Below are positions 59,523-64,000 of a DNA stretch of 64,000 nt, piece by piece. Source of the stretch: G963663315 sp965116335. Its GTDB lineage: Bacteria; Pseudomonadota; Gammaproteobacteria; Arenicellales; Poriferihabitantaceae. Within the stretch, counting starts at the first letter, position 1. Every line of letters begins with the position of its first letter. The notes under the pieces were generated by a model. That model ran no database searches. It was not told where the DNA came from and saw nothing but the letters and a program-made list of their open reading frames with translations. Position numbers and translations under genes: made by a program. Where the stretch lies: contig OZ220677.1 of the NCBI GenBank assembly GCA_965116335.1, forward strand, positions 2,480,001-2,544,000, read 5' to 3'.

Positions 59523-60617
59523 TTAACGTTCAAAGTAGATCAGGTGGCTGATGTCCAGCTTGATGCCCAGGCTTTCTCCGACATGGTGGTCGTGGTGGGA
59601 TGGAACGAGAGTGAGTACCTGAGTGCCGCTCGGTAAGGCTAGCGTGTATAGATAACTTTCCCCGCGAAACGCTTTCTTGATGATCCTGGCCGCGGTCGGG
59701 CTGTCGTCGTCGTGTATGATGTCATCGGGCCGGATCAATACCTGGACTTCCTTGCCGGAACCGGATTTTATCTGCCGCAGGTCCTGTTGAATGCGATCAT
59801 CGGACAGGTCGCCGGTCAGGTGCCGCTCGCCGTACTGCGACAGTTCACATTGGATCTTGCCATCGGCTGCCAGAGTGCCATTCAAAAACACGCCGTCTCC
59901 AACGAAGTTCGCGACAAACCGGGTTTGTGGTTCATGATAGATATTGTATGGAGTTCCCCATTGTTCTATCCGGCCCTGGTTCATGACTCCGACCATGTCA
60001 CCGAAGGTGAATGCGTCCTGTTGGTCATGGGTAACCAGAATGCAGGTTGTCCCGATTTCCTTCAACAAGTCCCGGACTTCCTGCCCCAGCTTTTCACGCA
60101 GCTCAAAATCCAGATTGGAAAAAGGCTCATCCATTAACAGCAGCCCCGGTTTGGGTGCCAGTGCCCGCGCCAGCGCAACCCGTTGTTGTTGCCCTCCCGA
60201 CAGTTCATGTGGGTAACGCCCGCTGTAGTCGGAGAGTCGAACATAGTCCAGTATTTCTGCAACGGTTGCTTTTCTTGAGGATGGCTCTTTCCCGTACAGT
60301 CCCGCCTCGACATTTTTTTGTACTGTGAGATGGGGAAAAAGAGCATAGTCCTGAAAAACCATGCTGATATTTCTTTTTTCGGGAGGGATATTAGCGCGGG
60401 TGCTGGAAATACAGGTGCCGTTAAGCGTGATTGATCCGCCGGTCAGTTTCTGAAAACCGGAAATTGCCCGTAACACAGTGGTTTTCCCGCAACCACTCGG
60501 CCCGAGCAGGCAGGCCAGCATGCCTTCTTCCAGGTTGAAGGAGGTCTGATTGACCGCGCTGGCACTGTCACTTTCATAGCGGCAACTGATGTTCTCCACT
60601 TGCAGGATAGGGGGCAT
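59523..60617 (-). CDS. fbpC: Iron(III) ABC transporter ATP-binding protein
   Basis: The ATPase of an FbpABC/AfuABC-type ferric ion importer; 364 residues. Walker A GPSGCGKTTVL (about residue 39), Q-loop VFQDYALFPHLTV, signature LSGGQQQRVALARAL, Walker B LLLMDEPFSNLDF and H-loop LVTHDQQDAF are intact. A C-terminal TOBE-like domain (VQVLIRPDDIIHDD) extends from about residue 285. It is the last gene of the operon, 39 bases after fbpB. Substrate assignment rests on the fbpA and Fur-like context. Confidence 0.92.
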   Translation of the reverse strand: MPPILQVENISCRYESDSASAVNQTSFNLEEGMLACLLGPSGCGKTTVLRAISGFQKLTGGSITLNGTCISSTRANIPPEKRNISMVFQDYALFPHLTVQKNVEAGLYGKEPSSRKATVAEILDYVRLSDYSGRYPHELSGGQQQRVALARALAPKPGLLLMDEPFSNLDFELREKLGQEVRDLLKEIGTTCILVTHDQQDAFTFGDMVGVMNQGRIEQWGTPYNIYHEPQTRFVANFVGDGVFLNGTLAADGKIQCELSQYGERHLTGDLSDDRIQQDLRQIKSGSGKEVQVLIRPDDIIHDDDSPTAARIIKKAFRGESYLYTLALPSGTQVLTLVPSHHDHHVGESLGIKLDISHLIYFER

Positions 60618-60656
60618 GGGCCTTATGGGCAGTGTCGGGTTGATCGGGGCCGGGAA

Positions 60657-62372
60657 TCAGTCGGCCTTTTGTTTCAGCAACTGAGAATACGAAATTGTTT
60701 TGCTCAAGACAACAACCGGGATCAATCCTGTCAGGACAATCATCAGCGCAGACAGTGCACTGTATTCTATCATTTCGTCCGAGGCGAACAGGTATACATG
60801 GGTGGCAAGGGTTTCAAAATTGAAGGGTCGTAGCAGCAGGGTGGCGGGCAGTTCCTTCATGCAATCGACAAATACGATCAGCATAGCCGTAAAGATACCG
60901 CTTTTAAGCAGTGGAATGTGAAACAGGCGAAGAGTCCGCAATGGCGGGTGCCCCAGAGTACGGGCAGCCATGTCGATAGAGCCTGGAATCTTGGAGAAAC
61001 TGGATTCGATGCTGCCTGTGGAGATGGCGAGGAAACGAATGATGTAGGTCAGGATGAGTGCGAACAGGGTGCCGGTCAGTATCAGCCCGGTTGAAAACCC
61101 GAAATACAGTCTGAAGAAACCGTCGATCCTGTTTTCAAGCGTGGTCAGGGAGATGACGAGTCCCACCGCCAGAACCGAGCCGGGGATCGCATATCCGAGG
61201 GATGATAGCCTTGACAGGGAACTGAACCAGGACGGGGTGATGATTCTGCGGGAGTAGACGATCAGAATGGAAATGGTGGCGCAACTGATGGCAGCGATAC
61301 CGGCAACCGTCAGGCTACTGAATGTGTATTCACGGAACTCGGCAGTCCATGACTGATCGAAATACTGCACTCCATAATTGATCAGGAGGGCGAACGGAAT
61401 CAGGAATCCGGCCAGTACCGGCAGCAGGCATAGGGTAAAGGCAATCCATTTGTAGATGCCGTGTAACGGGATATTTTCCCGGCGGGCGAATCGGCCGCTA
61501 TTCTGGTAAAAACGGATTTTGCTTCGTCCGATATGTTCCAGCGCCAGCAGGATGAGCACGAAGGTCAGCATGACCAGTGCAATCTGTGCGGCTCCACCCA
61601 GATTATTCATATTCAACCAGACATCGAACAAGCCTGCGGTCAGAGTGTGTACGGCAAAATAATCCACCGTTCCGAAGTCGTTCAGTGTTTCCATCAGTGC
61701 CAGGGCGGTGCCGATGGCGATTGCCGGTCTGGCAATGGGCAGTGAGATAAACAGGAATGTGTTGAAACGGGAGCGTCCCATCAGATGGCATGCGTCAAGC
61801 AGGTGGGGAGATTGTTCGAGAAATGAAGACCGCGCCATCAGATAAACGTAAGGGTACAGGGCCAGCCCCATCAGCATGATGGCACCGCCCATACTACGTA
61901 CATTCGGGAACCAGTAATCGGTGGCCAGCTGCCAGCCGAATATCTCTCTCAGAAAACTTTGCACCGGCCCGGCGAATTCGAGCAGGTCGGTGTAAAGATA
62001 GGCCAGTATGTAGGCCGGTACAGCCAGTGGCAGCAGTAACATCCATTCAAAAATCCGGTAACCGGGGAACGACCAGGTGCTGATTAGCCAGGCGGTAGAG
62101 ACTCCGGTCAAAAAAACCGCCACTCCGACGCCGGTCATCAATACAACGGTATTCAACAAATAATGGGGCAGGGAAGTGCTGACCAGATGAGGCCATATAT
62201 TTTCTGTTGGTGAAAAGGCCACCCAGATGATAGCCATAAGCGGCAACAGGGCGACAAGCACCATGCAAACAGTGCCTGTCCCCCAGCAACTGAGGCTAAA
62301 GCCGGGCCCTGAATAACCAGGGCTTCGGTCGGTTGAGGAACCGACCGGACGCTCAGTTGTCGTAACCGACAC
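60657..62372 (-). CDS. fbpB: Iron(III) ABC transporter permease (fused two-domain)
   Basis: A 571-residue inner-membrane permease with about 12 hydrophobic segments made of two related halves, as in FbpB. EAA-type loops that contact the ATPase occur around ACHLMGRSRFNTFLFISLPI and AARTLGHPPLRTLRLFHIPL, one in each half. The N-terminus (MSVTTTERPVGSSTDRSP) overlaps the fbpA 3' end by 20 bases. Length is a little above the roughly 500-540 typical. Confidence 0.92.
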   Translation of the reverse strand: MSVTTTERPVGSSTDRSPGYSGPGFSLSCWGTGTVCMVLVALLPLMAIIWVAFSPTENIWPHLVSTSLPHYLLNTVVLMTGVGVAVFLTGVSTAWLISTWSFPGYRIFEWMLLLPLAVPAYILAYLYTDLLEFAGPVQSFLREIFGWQLATDYWFPNVRSMGGAIMLMGLALYPYVYLMARSSFLEQSPHLLDACHLMGRSRFNTFLFISLPIARPAIAIGTALALMETLNDFGTVDYFAVHTLTAGLFDVWLNMNNLGGAAQIALVMLTFVLILLALEHIGRSKIRFYQNSGRFARRENIPLHGIYKWIAFTLCLLPVLAGFLIPFALLINYGVQYFDQSWTAEFREYTFSSLTVAGIAAISCATISILIVYSRRIITPSWFSSLSRLSSLGYAIPGSVLAVGLVISLTTLENRIDGFFRLYFGFSTGLILTGTLFALILTYIIRFLAISTGSIESSFSKIPGSIDMAARTLGHPPLRTLRLFHIPLLKSGIFTAMLIVFVDCMKELPATLLLRPFNFETLATHVYLFASDEMIEYSALSALMIVLTGLIPVVVLSKTISYSQLLKQKAD

Positions 62373-63381
62373 GGTCTGCGATTTTCGAGGCTTCGGCGCG
62401 ATTGGCCGCGATCTCGGTCAGGTTCGTGTTGTCCGCTCTGAATAGGCCCCATTCCCGTACTGCATCGGCCAGCTCAATACCGGGTTTGACAGCGTATTCT
62501 CCATTCAGTTGCGCGTACATTTTCTGCGCGGTTTCGCTGGCCAGGAATTTCATCAGTTTCAGTGCGTTATCCTTGTTCGGGGCGTGTCGGGTCATTGCCA
62601 TTCCGCTTACATTGATATGCGTGCCACGGTCATCCTGATTGGGAAACGTGACATTGACCGCATCCGCCCACGACTTTTGATCCGGATTGGTAATCATCTT
62701 GTACATATAATAATGGTTGATTATGGCGATGTTGCATAGTCCCTCCCGGATCGCTTTGACCTGTGCCCGGTCATTGCCTTCCGGTTTACGTGCCCGATTG
62801 GATTTTACATTCGCCAGCCACTCTTGTGCACCCTCTATTCCATGATGCACGATCATGGAAGCGGTCAATGCGACCATATAGGGATGTTTCCCGGAGCGGG
62901 TACAGATCATTCCCTTGAAGTCCGGTTTGGCGAGGTCTTCATAAGTCAAGACAGTACCCGCAGCGACCCGGTCTTTCGATGTGACGATAATTCTGGCTCT
63001 GGAGGTGAGGCCATACCAGTGATTATCGGCGTCTCTCAGGTTTTCCGGGATATTGTTTGACAGGGCTTGATCGGTTACCGCCTGAGTCAGATTGGCATTC
63101 TTGAGGTCAGACAGACGCCCGATGTCTACCGTGAATACCAGATCCGCCGGGCTGTTCTCACCCTCGCCTTTTAGTTTCTCCAGCATCCCCTTCTTGGCGA
63201 AAACCACATTGACTGCGATGCCCGTATCGTCGGTAAAACGGTCGAATATCGGCTGAATCAACTCCGGGTTTCGATAGGAGTATACATTAACCTCGTCCGC
63301 AGCGTGAGCGGCTCCCATGAACCCGGTAAAGAACAGGGCGGCCAGGGAAAGGTATACAGATTTCATACAGGTTTTTTTCAT
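62353..63381 (-). CDS. fbpA: Iron(III) ABC transporter substrate-binding protein
   Basis: The periplasmic ferric-binding protein, 342 residues. A signal peptide (KSVYLSLAALFFTGFMGAAHA, cleavage before ADEVNVYSYR) precedes the classical FbpA start VNVYSYRNPELIQPIFDRF. The C-lobe tyrosine pair is seen as INHYYMYKMI; ferric-binding proteins of this class bind iron through adjacent tyrosines there. ATG 63381 is used; ATG 63366 is an alternative. First gene of fbpABC. Confidence 0.93.
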   Translation of the reverse strand: MKKTCMKSVYLSLAALFFTGFMGAAHAADEVNVYSYRNPELIQPIFDRFTDDTGIAVNVVFAKKGMLEKLKGEGENSPADLVFTVDIGRLSDLKNANLTQAVTDQALSNNIPENLRDADNHWYGLTSRARIIVTSKDRVAAGTVLTYEDLAKPDFKGMICTRSGKHPYMVALTASMIVHHGIEGAQEWLANVKSNRARKPEGNDRAQVKAIREGLCNIAIINHYYMYKMITNPDQKSWADAVNVTFPNQDDRGTHINVSGMAMTRHAPNKDNALKLMKFLASETAQKMYAQLNGEYAVKPGIELADAVREWGLFRADNTNLTEIAANRAEASKIADRVGYDN

Positions 63382-63414
63382 GATGTTTCGACAGATAAGT
63401 TAAATGAGATGCAA

Positions 63415-63443
63415 ATGGTATTCTAAATGCAAATAATTATCAA
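63415..63443 (-). promoter_or_regulatory. fbpA promoter with Fur-box-like operator
   Basis: On the minus strand, -35 TTGATA (63443-63438), a 17-bp spacer and -10 TACCAT (63420-63415). The sequence GATAATTATTTGCATTTAG (63441-63423) matches 12 of 19 positions of the Fur consensus and covers the -35/spacer, so iron repression of fbpABC is predicted. Confidence 0.6.
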
Positions 63444-63503
63444 CATCATTCGCATTTATTTTTTATGCACCATATTTTACTTCCTTGCGTTCGAGTCAAA
63501 AGG

Positions 63504-63509
63504 TACAAT
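63504..63509 (+). promoter_or_regulatory. Candidate -10 element for argS
   Basis: TACAAT followed by CGCACC, 40 bases before the argS ATG. No clear -35 hexamer is found at 16-18 bp, so this is a weak call. Confidence 0.3.
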
Positions 63510-63548
63510 CGCACCTCACTCATCAGTCTCACCGGAATATCCCGTAAT

Positions 63549-64000
63549 ATGAAAAACACGGTCATACGACTTCTCTCTCAGGCGGTCAGTGCATCGACAA
63601 TTCCGGCTGTGGCGGGTGAATCGTTGCTTGACTGGATTCGTGTCGAACGCACTCGGGATTCCAGTCATGGGGATTTTGCCTGTAACCTTGCATTGAAACT
63701 CGCCCGGACGCTTGCACAGAACCCCCGTGCTCTGGCAGAGGAAATCGTTGCGGCCATGTCGGCCTCACAACTGGATTCTGCATGCATCAGGAAGGTCGAA
63801 GTAGCCGGGCCGGGTTTTATCAATTTCTATTTCAAGCCGGAGGCTTACCATAATCTGATTCGCCACATACAGGCTCACGCTAATGAATATGGCAGCAGTG
63901 ATGTGGGGCATGGTCAGCGGATCATGGTGGAGTTCGTTTCCACCAATCCTACCGGCCCGTTACATGTCGGTCATGGTCGCGGCGCCGCTTTTGGTGATGC
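63549..64000 (+). CDS. argS: Arginine--tRNA ligase, N-terminal part (3' truncated by window edge)
   Basis: Charges tRNA-Arg with arginine. The visible 150 residues comprise the Add1 domain (MKNTVIRLLSQAVSAS; HGDFACNLALKLARTLAQNP; VEVAGPGFINFYF) and the class I HIGH motif as TNPTGPLHVGHGRGAAFGDA. The frame runs off the end of the window. It is divergent from fbpABC. Confidence 0.95.
   Translation, partial: MKNTVIRLLSQAVSASTIPAVAGESLLDWIRVERTRDSSHGDFACNLALKLARTLAQNPRALAEEIVAAMSASQLDSACIRKVEVAGPGFINFYFKPEAYHNLIRHIQAHANEYGSSDVGHGQRIMVEFVSTNPTGPLHVGHGRGAAFGD

Overview
The window is a gammaproteobacterial chromosome segment (moderate GC, bacterial code). The evidence is gene order. birA-coaX-SPOR protein-tRNA(Thr, Tyr, Gly, Thr, Trp)-secE-nusG-rplKAJL-rpoBC is followed directly by rpsL-rpsG-fusA-tuf and a complete S10-spc-alpha cluster in E. 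coli order (rpsJ to rplQ), then rlmE-ftsH-glmM. EF-Tu, RpoB/RpoC, 37-residue L36 and zinc-free S14 are of proteobacterial type. The genus cannot be named from the sequence. Abundant dispersed repeats, two insertion sequences and simple-sequence contingency tracts suggest a lineage with relaxed intergenic DNA and variable surface proteins.

Layout. 1-6.4 kb: 3' end of dnaE, a fused pabB-pabC, a TSUP membrane permease, a CmoA-like methyltransferase and ilvD (minus strand). 6.5-9.6 kb: accessory island with two small unknown genes, one of them (PD-(D/E)XK-like) cut near its start by an IS1182-family element flanked by CTAG, then a GIY-YIG gene. 9.6-14.4 kb: a large Calx-beta/cadherin-like protein with a C-terminal beta-barrel (minus strand, copy 1), headed by a 13-unit CTTGG-type pentanucleotide tract, plus a DUF1640-like gene. 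14.4-18.8 kb: ispG, birA, coaX, a SPOR protein and five tRNAs. 18.8-53.4 kb: the transcription/translation superoperon, rlmE, ftsH, glmM. 53.4-55.1 kb: dispersed repeats and a DDE-integrase-type IS. 55.1-59.2 kb: copy 2 of the barrel protein (plus strand), headed by a 20-unit CCAG tetranucleotide tract. 59.5-63.4 kb: an fbpABC-type iron(III) ABC transporter with a Fur-box-like promoter (minus strand). 63.5 kb to the end: start of argS.

The housekeeping part is ordinary and compact. One exception is that no tuf gene lies between tRNA-Thr(GGT) and tRNA-Trp, where many gammaproteobacteria carry tufB; the only tuf in the window follows fusA.

The notable system is the pair of inverted, almost identical giant surface-protein genes on either side of the ribosomal region. 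Neither has an ATG in its own frame near its signal peptide. In both, the frame is open without a stop from the signal peptide back through dispersed repeats into a short-repeat tract. In both, an ATG leader ORF with a plausible Shine-Dalgarno enters the tract in a different frame, and gain of one repeat unit (or loss of two) would join leader and gene. The copies differ upstream of the signal peptide by exactly 123 bp (41 codons), most of it one copy of a palindromic repeat, which is what a translated region would show. I infer two independent phase-variable loci, both OFF in this assembly. They also form a 42-kb inverted repeat able to support gene conversion or inversion. Three palindromic repeat families (a dRS3-like ATTCCC-N8-GGGAAT core; an 82-bp GTAGGGG...CCCCTAC element; a CCCCTTGAGGGG-type element) fill nearly all non-operon gaps.
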